Shown in pieces: positions 35,608 through 43,111 of a stretch of DNA of 64,000 nucleotides. The position numbers were made by a program, and so were the translations under genes. This DNA is from Bacillus sp. Marseille-Q3570 (lineage in GTDB: Bacteria; Bacillota; Bacilli; Bacillales; Fictibacillaceae). Each line of letters begins with the position of its first letter. Position 1 is the first letter of the stretch. The notes below the pieces were generated by a model, which was not told the origin of the DNA, did not search any database, and saw only the letters and a list, made by a program, of their open reading frames with translations. Where the stretch lies: the NCBI RefSeq assembly GCF_946151055.1, contig NZ_CAMGYZ010000004.1, forward strand, positions 310,001 through 374,000, read 5' to 3'.

Positions 35608-37434
35608 TCAACACATTTGTTCACTTACCTGGGTATGCACAAGGGCCGCATAGATACCATTTTTCCTTATTAGTTCATGGTGGTTTCCTTTTTCGACAAT
35701 CCTACCTTCATGAAGGACTAGAATCTGATCAGCGTTACGGATCGTATTCAATCGATGGGCAATTACAAAGCTAGTACGGCCTTCCATCAAAGTCCTTAAT
35801 GCATCCGTAATTTTCATTTCCGTTACTGTATCAATGCTGCTGGTCGCCTCGTCTAATATCAACAATGCTGGGTCAGCCAACATTGCTCTAGCTATCGAGA
35901 GCAATTGTTTTTGCCCGTGACTGATGCCCTTACCATCAGAATCGAGAATCGTATCATATCCTTCAGGCATCCGTTTGATGAACTCATGGACATGGGCAGC
36001 CTTAGCGACCTTTTCGACCTCATCATCTGTTGCATCAAGTCTACCATAACGGATGTTCTCCCTGACTGTTGTATGAAACAGAATCGAATCCTGTAATACG
36101 ACACCCATTTGACTTCGCAAGCTTTCCCGTGTAATCGATTTGATGTCTTTGCCATCAACGAGGATGTGTCCTTCATCATTTTCATAAAACCTCGATAAAA
36201 GCGAGATAATGGTCGTTTTCCCTGCACCAGTTGGACCGACGAGTGCGATTGTCTGTCCTTTAGCAGCATGGAAATTGATATCTTGTAAAATCGGCTGATC
36301 CTCTTCGTAGGAAAAATAAACTGAATCAAAATCGATTTCCCCTTGGATCCGTTGAATATCACTTGCATCCTTATCATTTTCTTTTTCTTCCGCTTCATCA
36401 ATGATTTGGAATACACGTTCGGCACCTGCAACAGCCGATAGGATCATATTATACTGGTTTGCCAGATCATTCAGTGGTCTGGTGAATTGCCTTGAGTAAG
36501 TCGTAAAGGTGACAATGACTCCGATGGAGATGAAACCGTTAAGGGCAAGAATCCCTCCTGCACCTACAATGATAGCGAAGCTTGCGTTATTTAGCATATT
36601 CATCAACTTCGGAATGAAACCAGAGTATGTCTGAGCCCAATAACTCGCTTCCCTTAAAGATTCATTTTTTTCGGAGAACTCCTTAATCACACGATTTTCC
36701 TGTGAATACATTTTCACGATCTGGTGACCAGTGAAAATTTCTTCAACATACCCGTTCATATCACCTAAGTGTTTCTGTTGCTTTTTAAAATAACGGCCAG
36801 TTCGTTTTGTAATCCACTTCATACCGAAATACATCACCGGTACGATAGTCAGTGTCAAAAGTGTAAGAAATGGGCTTAACCAGATCATCATTGCAATGGT
36901 ACCTGTAATCGTCAGCACGCTGGTTGTAAATTGGATCACCGCGGAATTCAAAGTCCTGCTTACGTTATCCATATCGTTCGTCAAACGGCTCATCAATTCA
37001 CCATGCTGCCTTTTATGGAAAAATAACAATGGCAGTCGCTGGATATGTGAAAACAAATGATTCCGCATAGAATAGACGGTATTTTGTGAAATACTGATCA
37101 TCCAATAGTTTTGAAGCCATGAGGTCACGGAATGGAGAATGTATACCACCAATAAAAGGATCACCATTTGAAGAAGTGTTTCTGTTACTGGATCTGCTAT
37201 GATTCGATCCACGGCAACCCCTAGCAAATAAGGCCCGAGCAGTGACAACAATGAGCTGATCACTACAATGAACAGCACAAACATGAAGCGTTTCTTCTCA
37301 GTTCGGATATACGTCCAAACTCTGGCAAGTGTGGACCACAAATTTTCAACTTTTGGCGGCTTCGTACCGATTCCCTGGTGCCGTCGGGGAGGATGCTGTG
37401 AAATACGTTCACGGTGTTCGTTCGATTTCGACAT
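35608..37434 (-). CDS. Heterodimeric ABC exporter subunit (YfiC-like, catalytic Walker B)
   Basis: 608-aa half-transporter with six membrane helices (about 48-330) and an ABC domain (about 365-600). Walker A is GPTGAGKTT and Walker B LLILDEATSSID with the catalytic Glu. The H-loop is VIAHRLN. The signature is altered to ISHGQ instead of LSGGQ. Its ATG directly abuts the TAG of the partner gene (37435), implying coupled translation. The layout matches B. subtilis YfiB/YfiC or BmrC/BmrD. Probable multidrug or lipid export; the substrate is unknown. Confidence 0.88.
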   Translation of the reverse strand: MSKSNEHRERISQHPPRRHQGIGTKPPKVENLWSTLARVWTYIRTEKKRFMFVLFIVVISSLLSLLGPYLLGVAVDRIIADPVTETLLQMVILLLVVYILHSVTSWLQNYWMISISQNTVYSMRNHLFSHIQRLPLLFFHKRQHGELMSRLTNDMDNVSRTLNSAVIQFTTSVLTITGTIAMMIWLSPFLTLLTLTIVPVMYFGMKWITKRTGRYFKKQQKHLGDMNGYVEEIFTGHQIVKMYSQENRVIKEFSEKNESLREASYWAQTYSGFIPKLMNMLNNASFAIIVGAGGILALNGFISIGVIVTFTTYSRQFTRPLNDLANQYNMILSAVAGAERVFQIIDEAEEKENDKDASDIQRIQGEIDFDSVYFSYEEDQPILQDINFHAAKGQTIALVGPTGAGKTTIISLLSRFYENDEGHILVDGKDIKSITRESLRSQMGVVLQDSILFHTTVRENIRYGRLDATDDEVEKVAKAAHVHEFIKRMPEGYDTILDSDGKGISHGQKQLLSIARAMLADPALLILDEATSSIDTVTEMKITDALRTLMEGRTSFVIAHRLNTIRNADQILVLHEGRIVEKGNHHELIRKNGIYAALVHTQVSEQMC

Positions 37435-39153
37435 CTAGACCACATCCTCTTCCATTTGTGACTTGTACACACTCTGGTAGTAGGGGCTTGTTTTCAGCAA
37501 ATTCTCATGTCTGCCACTCCCAATCAACTCTCCTTGATGGAACAGGAGGATTTGATCGGCAGCACGAATTGAACTGATTTTTTGTGCAACAAGGAAAATC
37601 GTACAATCCTGTTTTTTCAACGTTTCAAGCAATCTCGATTCGGTATGGGCATCAAGTGCGCTCGTACTGTCGTCCAAGATCAGGATCTTCGGCTTTCGGA
37701 CAAGGGCACGTGCAATTGAAAGTCGTTGCTTCTGCCCACCTGAAAAAGTAACCCCTTTTTGTCCTAACCTTGTATCGTATCCATCTGGTAAACTCATGAT
37801 AAAATCATGGATCTGTGCATCTTTTGCAGCAGCGATGATTTCCTCTAATGTTGCCCTGTCCTTACCCCACTCGATGTTTTCCTTCACACTGCCTGTGAAC
37901 AGATGGGCTTCTTGTGGGACAACACTGATCTGTTTTCTTAAATGCACACGATCTATTTCATCGATTTCGGTTTCATCTATGAAAATGTGTCCAGATGTAT
38001 TTTCTATCAGTTTAGGAATCAAGTTCAGAAGCGTTGTCTTTCCAGATCCAGTTTCCCCTAGTATGCCGACCGTTTTATGTTCTTCAGTTGAAAAAGAAAC
38101 ATTCTTTAAAGTTTCCGTATATTGCTCACCATACCGGAACGATACATTTTCAAAACGAACACTCCCTCTGATCGTTCGTCTCAAGAGAGCCTGCTCAGTA
38201 TACAGATGGTCTGTATCTTTGTTTAAAACTTCAGCAATCCTAGTAGCAGAAGCACTTCCTCTCGAATAGTTCATGATGAGGAAAGTGAAGACAGAAAAGG
38301 TAAAGAGGATACGAGTCGCGTAATTGATGATTGCGACAAGCTCTCCTGCTTTTACTTCCTGTAAATTGAGCTGAACCGCTCCTATCCAGAGAATAATGAT
38401 GATGACGATATTCATTCCGAGCATCACGACAGGCATCGCTACTTCCATCATCCATAATGCCTTTTTATTTTGATTCGTCAGGGAATGATTCACATGTTCA
38501 AACCGATCTTCTTCAAAATCTCCGCGATTGAAGCCTTTGATCAAGCGGATGCCCGAAAGATTTTCACGAATGACCGTATTGACACGATCCAGTTTCTCTT
38601 GAACTTTACGAAAAAGGACGACACCCTTGGTCAAAATCCAGAATAAAAAAAGAAGCAAAATGGGTACAGATATAAGAAGGTATGTCGCAAGTCCTGGATG
38701 GACGAAGAAAGCCATGATGATACCGCCAATAATAAATAAAGGCGCTCTCAGAGCAATACGCATAAGCATGAACAATAGGCCTTGAACTTGTGTGACGTCG
38801 TTTGTCATACGTGTCACGAGCCCTGGAGTAGAGAATTTCTGAAAGTGGTTGCTCGCGAATTCCTGTACCTTATGGAACAGGTCCCTTCTCAAGTCATGGC
38901 CAACACCTTGGCTGGCATTGGCTGCAAAAAAAGAATTCGTGATCCCCGCTGCAAAGGCAATCAACGAAAGACCAAGCAGCACGCTACCCCATACTGCCAC
39001 GATCGATAAGTCTTCTTGTAAAATACCCTCATCAATGATTTTTGCCATCAATAAAGGCTGGACCAATTCAACAAACAATTCAAGCACCATCAGTGATAAA
39101 GCAATGGATGCCGATAATTTATATGTACGTAAATAGGAAAAGACCTTTTTCAT
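37435..39153 (-). CDS. Heterodimeric ABC exporter subunit (YfiB-like, degenerate ATPase site)
   Basis: About 572 aa with six membrane helices (about 15-305) and an ABC domain (about 335-570). Walker A GETGSGKTT and signature FSGGQ are normal. Walker B reads ILILDDSTSALD (Asp in place of catalytic Glu) and the H-loop His is replaced by Gln (LVAQKIS). With the altered signature of the partner subunit this makes one degenerate and one consensus ATP site, as in TM287/288. The start at 39153 is chosen because GGAGG lies 9 nt upstream; the frame extends 16 codons further. First gene of the pair; TATAAT at about 39191-39196 may be its -10 box. Confidence 0.88.
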   Translation of the reverse strand: MKKVFSYLRTYKLSASIALSLMVLELFVELVQPLLMAKIIDEGILQEDLSIVAVWGSVLLGLSLIAFAAGITNSFFAANASQGVGHDLRRDLFHKVQEFASNHFQKFSTPGLVTRMTNDVTQVQGLLFMLMRIALRAPLFIIGGIIMAFFVHPGLATYLLISVPILLLFLFWILTKGVVLFRKVQEKLDRVNTVIRENLSGIRLIKGFNRGDFEEDRFEHVNHSLTNQNKKALWMMEVAMPVVMLGMNIVIIIILWIGAVQLNLQEVKAGELVAIINYATRILFTFSVFTFLIMNYSRGSASATRIAEVLNKDTDHLYTEQALLRRTIRGSVRFENVSFRYGEQYTETLKNVSFSTEEHKTVGILGETGSGKTTLLNLIPKLIENTSGHIFIDETEIDEIDRVHLRKQISVVPQEAHLFTGSVKENIEWGKDRATLEEIIAAAKDAQIHDFIMSLPDGYDTRLGQKGVTFSGGQKQRLSIARALVRKPKILILDDSTSALDAHTESRLLETLKKQDCTIFLVAQKISSIRAADQILLFHQGELIGSGRHENLLKTSPYYQSVYKSQMEEDVV

Positions 39154-39203
39154 GTAGTGTAACCTCCGGTGTTTCTTGAAGTTGTAATAATTATACAGCA
39201 TAT

Positions 39204-39265
39204 AAAGAAAACTTGGCGAGACTAAGCCCCTTGTGAAGGTCGAGCCTTAGTTGCACTTATACTTT
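39204..39265 (+). repeat. Dispersed AACTTGGCGAG...CCTTAGTTGC element, copy B
   Basis: Matches copy A (15949-16008, opposite strand) over AAAGAAAACTTGGCGAG, TAAGCC, GGTCGAGCCTTAGTTGC and CTTATACT. Confidence 0.75.
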
Positions 39266-39327
39266 CCTACTGTATAGAAAAAAGAGCGTACCGGAATGGC
39301 CGCTCCTACTATTCTTATTCGGGTCAT
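39247..39327 (-). CDS. Possible 26-aa leader ORF upstream of the ABC exporter
   Basis: ATG-initiated ORF starting MTRIRIVGAA, preceded closely by GTGAGGG, on the exporter strand. The terminator at 39278-39305 lies inside it. This could be a bmrB-like leader, or chance. Low confidence: a separate promoter appears to exist downstream of it. Confidence 0.2.
   Translation of the reverse strand: MTRIRIVGAAIPVRSFFYTVGKYKCN
39278..39305 (-). terminator. Terminator about 125 nt upstream of the ABC exporter genes
   Basis: GAGCG...CGCTC stem with additional CC/GG pairs, followed by six T on the minus strand. Either an attenuator of the exporter operon or the end of the minus-strand transcript from 40359. 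Confidence 0.6.
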
Positions 39328-39468
39328 CCCTCACACAACCCTCTTTTTTCAAATATCTTTATGAATTAAAGAAAACATCCGTTGTTCCTTCAGGTATCAA
39401 GTCCCCTCCCTCAATACGATTTCATGATTCTCCTTTTATCGCATATAAATGGATGTGGGGGTGTGGAT

Positions 39469-39903
39469 ATGCAGAAGAAAACAGGGAAGGTCAATTGGTC
39501 TAAGTTCTCTAATGAAGTCGACAATGTCCTTGGGGAGGACTTTTGGAATGACCTCCATCATGTCATACCGAAGCGGGGCCCCTCCTATGATATGTATGAA
39601 ACAGATACAGAAGGGATTATCATTTTCGAATTACCAGGATTACAATCGATTAATGAAATCAAAATCAAACAACATGGAACCCATCTTATTCTGCAAGGTA
39701 AGATAGATTATCATTATCCCGTTCAACAAGACCAGCTTATCCATAATGAACGGTTTACAGGGAAATTCAAGAGATCAGTAACAGTCCCTTTCCATTACAC
39801 TCCAGAAAAAATAAATGCCCGCTATAAAAATGGTCTGCTCGAAATCCGAATTCAAAAAGAACAGAATGAAGATGAAATCATAATCGACATGGATGAAGAC
39901 TGA
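39469..39903 (+). CDS. Hsp20 / alpha-crystallin family protein
   Basis: 144-aa small heat shock protein-like polypeptide. The alpha-crystallin domain spans about 42-142: YDMYETDTEGIIIFELPGL, IKIKQHGTHLILQGKI, ERFTGKFKRSVTVPFHYTPEKINARYKNGLLEIRIQKE. The short N-terminal arm fits sHsps. The frame could extend 29 codons upstream, but a GGGGGTGTGG site precedes ATG at 39469. Its end abuts the convergent gene at 39904. It sits between an exporter and GerP-like genes, near the gas vesicle operon. Spore-associated and gas vesicle-associated (GvpH) Hsp20 proteins both exist, so the client cannot be decided. Confidence 0.82.
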   Translation: MQKKTGKVNWSKFSNEVDNVLGEDFWNDLHHVIPKRGPSYDMYETDTEGIIIFELPGLQSINEIKIKQHGTHLILQGKIDYHYPVQQDQLIHNERFTGKFKRSVTVPFHYTPEKINARYKNGLLEIRIQKEQNEDEIIIDMDED

Positions 39904-40359
39904 TCAGTAATCGATCGGAATATCGTTGAGCGTGTCATCGTTTGTTTTCAATAATCTTACTTCAACAAAAGGGTGTTTATATTGTGCTTTGAAACCTCTC
40001 TTTGCAGTGGGTCCCGGGAGTTGGATAGATTCAGACTGTCCGTCTGGGAGTCCAGAGACGATCAATCTTGAATTACCTAAAGAGATTCGCAATTGTTTTA
40101 TATCTATGCCTTCAGCCACTTGAAGTTTGACAACATAGTAATTCATCAACTCAACCAATTCGTGTCGAAGCCCATTTTGGTTTGGAGATACAGAATTCAA
40201 TGAGTGGGGTTGAATGTAAGCACTTTGATTCCCAACAGATTGTTGAATCGTTTGCTGGATATATTGTTCAAGCCACGACATATCCATATTGCTTTTTTGA
40301 TTCGTCCATTTCATCGGATCATCCAAAAATTGATTTATGAGTTTACTGTATTCAAACAT
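39904..40359 (-). CDS. Divergent Hsp20-like protein
   Basis: 151-aa protein with a weaker alpha-crystallin-like pattern in its second half: YYVVKLQVAEGIDIKQLRISLGNSRLIVSGLPDG (about 74-107) and FKAQYKHPFVEVRLLKTND. The first half is Gln/Ser-rich (IQQTIQQSVGNQS). The order of strands resembles the neighbouring Hsp20, so it may be a degenerate paralogue; assignment is moderate. Convergent and exactly adjacent to that gene, and divergent from the GerP-like gene at 40406. AAGGAAGAA precedes the ATG. Confidence 0.5.
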   Translation of the reverse strand: MFEYSKLINQFLDDPMKWTNQKSNMDMSWLEQYIQQTIQQSVGNQSAYIQPHSLNSVSPNQNGLRHELVELMNYYVVKLQVAEGIDIKQLRISLGNSRLIVSGLPDGQSESIQLPGPTAKRGFKAQYKHPFVEVRLLKTNDDTLNDIPIDY

Positions 40360-40405
40360 TGGTCATTCTTCCTTTCAAACATTTACATTCGGGAGGTGAA
40401 AAAAT

Positions 40406-40612
40406 ATGACTCCTCATATCAGATTCAACAATTTTACGATCGATAATGTTTCATATTCCTCGGGCGTATTTTCAGGTGATAATTTTCAAAGAGGGTTCAC
40501 CTATAAAGGACGTAAGTATGAAGGGAACGGCTCGATAATTGGTGATCGAAATGTTATTATCAACAACAAACACGTGATCAAGAAAAACCAATACAAACAG
40601 GAACATCCATAA
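40406..40612 (+). CDS. Small GerPA/GerPF-like protein
   Basis: 68 aa: FNNFTIDNVSYSSGVFSGDNFQRGFTYKGRK followed by GNGSIIGDRNVIINNKHVI. The pattern 'hydrophobic strand, S/N-G-x-[VF]-x-F/S-G-[DE]-x, then G-x-G-S-x-x-G-[DN]' is that of GerPA/GerPF-type spore germination proteins, though diverged and with a basic tail. CGGGAGGTG lies 7 nt before the ATG. Its stop overlaps the start of the next gene by one base (TAATG). Confidence 0.5.
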   Translation: MTPHIRFNNFTIDNVSYSSGVFSGDNFQRGFTYKGRKYEGNGSIIGDRNVIINNKHVIKKNQYKQEHP

Positions 40613-40953
40613 TGTGGTCATTTAAAAGATCCAGAAAGAAAACGGAAATAGAGGAATTAAAGCGTCAAATCGATACATTGCACCAATTGGTCGAATCAAA
40701 CAAACAACCAATCGAATACCACTTTCACATCAATCAAGTGGATATCCATCATCCCACATTAGAAGAACTGAACTTCAAACTTGATCAGATCGATATTGAA
40801 GATTTGAGTGGCGCTTTGAATGTCGGGAATAATTTCGGTGTATCTGTAAGGGACAGAAAAAATAAAAAGAAGTGTGGCTCAGATGATTCTGAAATAAAAG
40901 CGAAAGCTACAAAAAACGGATATTCATTCTCTTTCAATTCAAAGGAGGAATGA
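40612..40953 (+). CDS. GerPC-like protein
   Basis: 113 aa. An N-terminal basic coiled-coil segment (KRSRKKTEIEELKRQIDTLHQL, about 4-27) precedes IEYHFHINQVDIHHPTLEELNFKLDQIDIEDLSGALNVG (about 35-74). Both parts resemble GerPC of the spore-coat-located gerP operon (coiled coil, then IEYHFDQLKIExLxGTLNIG). The C-terminus is Lys/Ser-rich. GerP proteins let germinants reach receptors through the coat. Translationally coupled to the gene before it; the next gene follows with an AAAGGAGG site embedded in its last codons. Confidence 0.6.
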   Translation: MWSFKRSRKKTEIEELKRQIDTLHQLVESNKQPIEYHFHINQVDIHHPTLEELNFKLDQIDIEDLSGALNVGNNFGVSVRDRKNKKKCGSDDSEIKAKATKNGYSFSFNSKEE

Positions 40954-40958
40954 AACAG

Positions 40959-41237
40959 ATGCTTTCCCCTAACTTTTTCATCCATACGATTCGGATCGGT
41001 TCGGTTGAAGGGGCATCTTGTGTAAATTTCGGAAACAATGCTCCAAGCGGCTTTGAAAGTTATAAAAAACTTAATCAAGGATTCGGGTCCATCAGTGGAG
41101 ATAACAACTCGATTGAAGGACTCCGGTCGTTATTGAGTGATTCAGCTATACTTGATATGCTGATCAATAGTCAGGATCACCAACTCCCAGAGTGGACTCA
41201 GGAAATCATAAAAGAAAAGCTAAAAAAGGAAAGTTAA
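40959..41237 (+). CDS. GerPD/GerPF-like protein with extended tail
   Basis: About 92 aa. IHTIRIGSVEGASCVNFGNNAPSGFESYKKLNQGFGSISGDNNSIEG fits the GerP small-protein pattern (I-x-I-x-S-V-x-G-x-x-V-N-F-G followed by G-x-G-S-x-x-G-D). The tail (about 50-92) is a helical Lys/Glu-rich segment. ATG at 40950 overlaps the upstream stop and the ribosome site; ATG at 40959, 10 nt after GGAGG, is preferred. Its stop overlaps the convergent gene by four bases. Confidence 0.5.
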   Translation: MLSPNFFIHTIRIGSVEGASCVNFGNNAPSGFESYKKLNQGFGSISGDNNSIEGLRSLLSDSAILDMLINSQDHQLPEWTQEIIKEKLKKES

Positions 41238-41488
41238 TTATCCTTTTCATTTCCTTTCTTAGCTTCTGAAACTTGAAGCTGGTTATTTTGAATAGGCATA
41301 TCGATCAAGTCGTTATCATATATGACGTTGATGTTATGCATAAGAAGGTTGTTGTAACCGATGACCCTTCCTACTCCATGGTTTTCCTTCAACTGAGTAG
41401 TCCAATACTCCTGTGTATTCTCCCCGTTGAATACCCCTGAATTTCCGAATAAATTGTTGATATTGATCGAATCGAATATGATATTCAT
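41234..41488 (-). CDS. Small GerPF-like protein
   Basis: 84 aa: INNLFGNSGVFNGENTQEYWTTQLKENHGVGRVIGYNNLLMHNINVIYDNDLIDMP. It shares the 'NSGVFNGEN...G-x-G-x-x-x-G-x-N' pattern with the 40406 gene and the ending NVIYDNDLID with its neighbour (NTLFDNDLID), so the two minus-strand genes are paralogues. AGGAGT precedes the ATG by 9 nt. Separated by 13 nt from the upstream gene, probably one transcript. Confidence 0.5.
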   Translation of the reverse strand: MNIIFDSININNLFGNSGVFNGENTQEYWTTQLKENHGVGRVIGYNNLLMHNINVIYDNDLIDMPIQNNQLQVSEAKKGNEKDN

Positions 41489-41501
41489 GGTAAAAGGACT
41501 C

Positions 41502-41747
41502 CTAGTATTGAATATTAGGCTGTGGTGTCACTGCTTCAGGATTCGAGCTTGGTGTATCAATCAAGTCATTATCAAACAGTGTATTGAAATTGTTTATTGC
41601 AAAGACAAATCCGATTGGCATACCAGCCGCAAAATTATTCTTACCTTGCCAGTTCCAATCCTGTTGGTTATTTTGACCTGTTGAAATTGTTCCATTTTCA
41701 TTAACTGCATTGACTGCAATCTGGTTAAAGACAACTGATACAGGCAC
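41502..41747 (-). CDS. Small GerPF-like protein (paralogue)
   Basis: About 81 aa: VVFNQIAVNAVNENGTISTGQNNQQDWNWQGKNNFAAGMPIGFVFAINNFNTLFDNDLIDTP. GTG at 41747, 6 nt after AGGAGGG, is chosen; the frame could open with TTG six codons earlier, inside the ribosome site. The protein ends in a Pro/Gln-rich tail. It is a paralogue of the downstream 41234-41488 product. Part of the divergent GerP-like group between the Hsp20 genes and the FkbM gene. Confidence 0.5.
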   Translation of the reverse strand: MPVSVVFNQIAVNAVNENGTISTGQNNQQDWNWQGKNNFAAGMPIGFVFAINNFNTLFDNDLIDTPSSNPEAVTPQPNIQY

Positions 41748-41841
41748 TTTATTCCCTCCTAACAAACCTCTGTATGTTCAGCCTATTCGTACGTCGAATC
41801 ATCGGTGCATCACCAATAATCTTTCATAACCTTCTTTATAC

Positions 41842-42528
41842 TTATCTTCTTCCCGTCAGATAGCCTTTTTGATATAAAATAACATTTGCTCCCCGTTTAA
41901 AAGATTCGAAATTATATGGTTTGATAGCTTTATAGAATGCTTTACTGCAACCTGGTTTCATTCTGTCATGCAGTTCGATGATCATTATTTTCACCTTTTC
42001 CAACCAATTTTCATACCCTTTTGAAAACAGCTCTTTCTCTGCTCCTTCAATGTTCAACTTCAGAATGTCAATCTCATCGATTCCGTAATCTGCTAAGATC
42101 GAGTCGATTGTAACAGCTTTAAACGAACCAGGTTGGTTCTGTCCGGTTTCCTCGACCATCATTCCCCATTCCCCTAAACCCACATCTTTTACTCTCAAAT
42201 ACGTATTCTTGTTCCACAATCCCGAATGTAACGGTTCAATCTGATGGTATGGTGCGATATTTTTCTCCATCACCTCTATGTTGGATGGGTCTGATTCGAC
42301 AGCTATCACTTTTGCCTGTGGAAACTGTTCAGCAAAAAACACGCTGCTATAACCGACATTTGCTCCACCATCGATAATCCATCTCGGGCTGAATGTCAGC
42401 TTCGGAAGACGATATTCTTGGTCATGAAACACATATTTGAACGTACTGAAGTCCGTAGAGTTTTGTCGGAAATACATCATCTCATCTATTCCTGGTGCCT
42501 TGATGGCATTCAGTTGATACTTTTTCAA
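41842..42528 (-). CDS. FkbM-family SAM-dependent methyltransferase
   Basis: 228 aa with motif I IIDGGANVGYSSVFFAEQFP (about 51-70), motif II VIAVESDPSN (about 74-83) and the FkbM-specific IDILKLNIEGAEKELF (about 153-168) and IIELHDRMKPG. Soluble; substrates of the family are sugars or small molecules (O-methylation). Here the target is unknown. Translation begins at TTG, 7 nt after GGGAGG. Located between the GerP-like genes and the gas vesicle operon terminator, so it is transcribed separately. Confidence 0.85.
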   Translation of the reverse strand: MKKYQLNAIKAPGIDEMMYFRQNSTDFSTFKYVFHDQEYRLPKLTFSPRWIIDGGANVGYSSVFFAEQFPQAKVIAVESDPSNIEVMEKNIAPYHQIEPLHSGLWNKNTYLRVKDVGLGEWGMMVEETGQNQPGSFKAVTIDSILADYGIDEIDILKLNIEGAEKELFSKGYENWLEKVKIMIIELHDRMKPGCSKAFYKAIKPYNFESFKRGANVILYQKGYLTGRR

Positions 42529-42618
42529 TGCATTACCTCCCTTTTTATTTTTTACAGTTTATGATTTGAGAGGAATAGCGTGTATCGTATTACTAAAACA
42601 TTTCCCTTTTATCCCAAC

Positions 42619-42641
42619 AAAAAAAGACGGGTCTCCCCGCC
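42619..42641 (-). terminator. Terminator of the gas vesicle operon
   Basis: GGCGGG-GAGA-CCCGTC stem (one G-T pair) followed by seven T on the minus strand, 18 nt after the gvpU stop. Confidence 0.88.
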
Positions 42642-42658
42642 ATTTTGTTGGTTTTTCT

Positions 42659-43084
42659 CTATGATGATTTTTTATTGGTACTGCCATTACTACTGCTGCT
42701 TTTTGAATCTGATATTTTCCCTAAGAAGAAGCCATTTATTTGCTCAAGCTTTCCTCTCCAAAGAATTTTCCCTTTTGATGGTGTCGGTTTACTGTCACCG
42801 CAATATACGCGGGTGTTCTTCAAATGAATGAAGTTCGCTTCACCACCATCATGGGAATCAGCAGCTTCACTAGCTTCAGCGAGATCTTCACTAAGTTTTT
42901 TGGCAATTTCGCTGCCATCTTCAAGTTTACCGCTAAGCTCTTCAAAGTATTCTTTAGCAGATATCATCGTCCCAGAGATGACAGAGCCATTTACATTCAA
43001 TGTAACATCCAATGAGAAATCACCAGTATTGGCTGCTTTCACAAAGTATTCTAGTATACTATCTTTTGGCGCAACTGAACTCAC
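42659..43084 (-). CDS. gvpU: Gas vesicle protein GvpU
   Basis: 141 aa, last gene of the gvp operon. It has a beta-rich central region (GDFSLDVTLNVNGSVISGTMISAKEYFEEL, about 21-50) and FIHLKNTRVYCGDSKPTPSKGKILWRGKLEQINGFFLG (about 85-122), then a Ser/Lys-rich tail. GvpU is known from the B. megaterium cluster and has been linked to gas vesicle clustering behaviour. GTG start with AAAGGAG 9 nt upstream. The operon terminator follows. Confidence 0.88.
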   Translation of the reverse strand: MSSVAPKDSILEYFVKAANTGDFSLDVTLNVNGSVISGTMISAKEYFEELSGKLEDGSEIAKKLSEDLAEASEAADSHDGGEANFIHLKNTRVYCGDSKPTPSKGKILWRGKLEQINGFFLGKISDSKSSSSNGSTNKKSS

Positions 43085-43111
43085 TATAATCGCTCCTTTA
43101 CTAGTAGTAAC

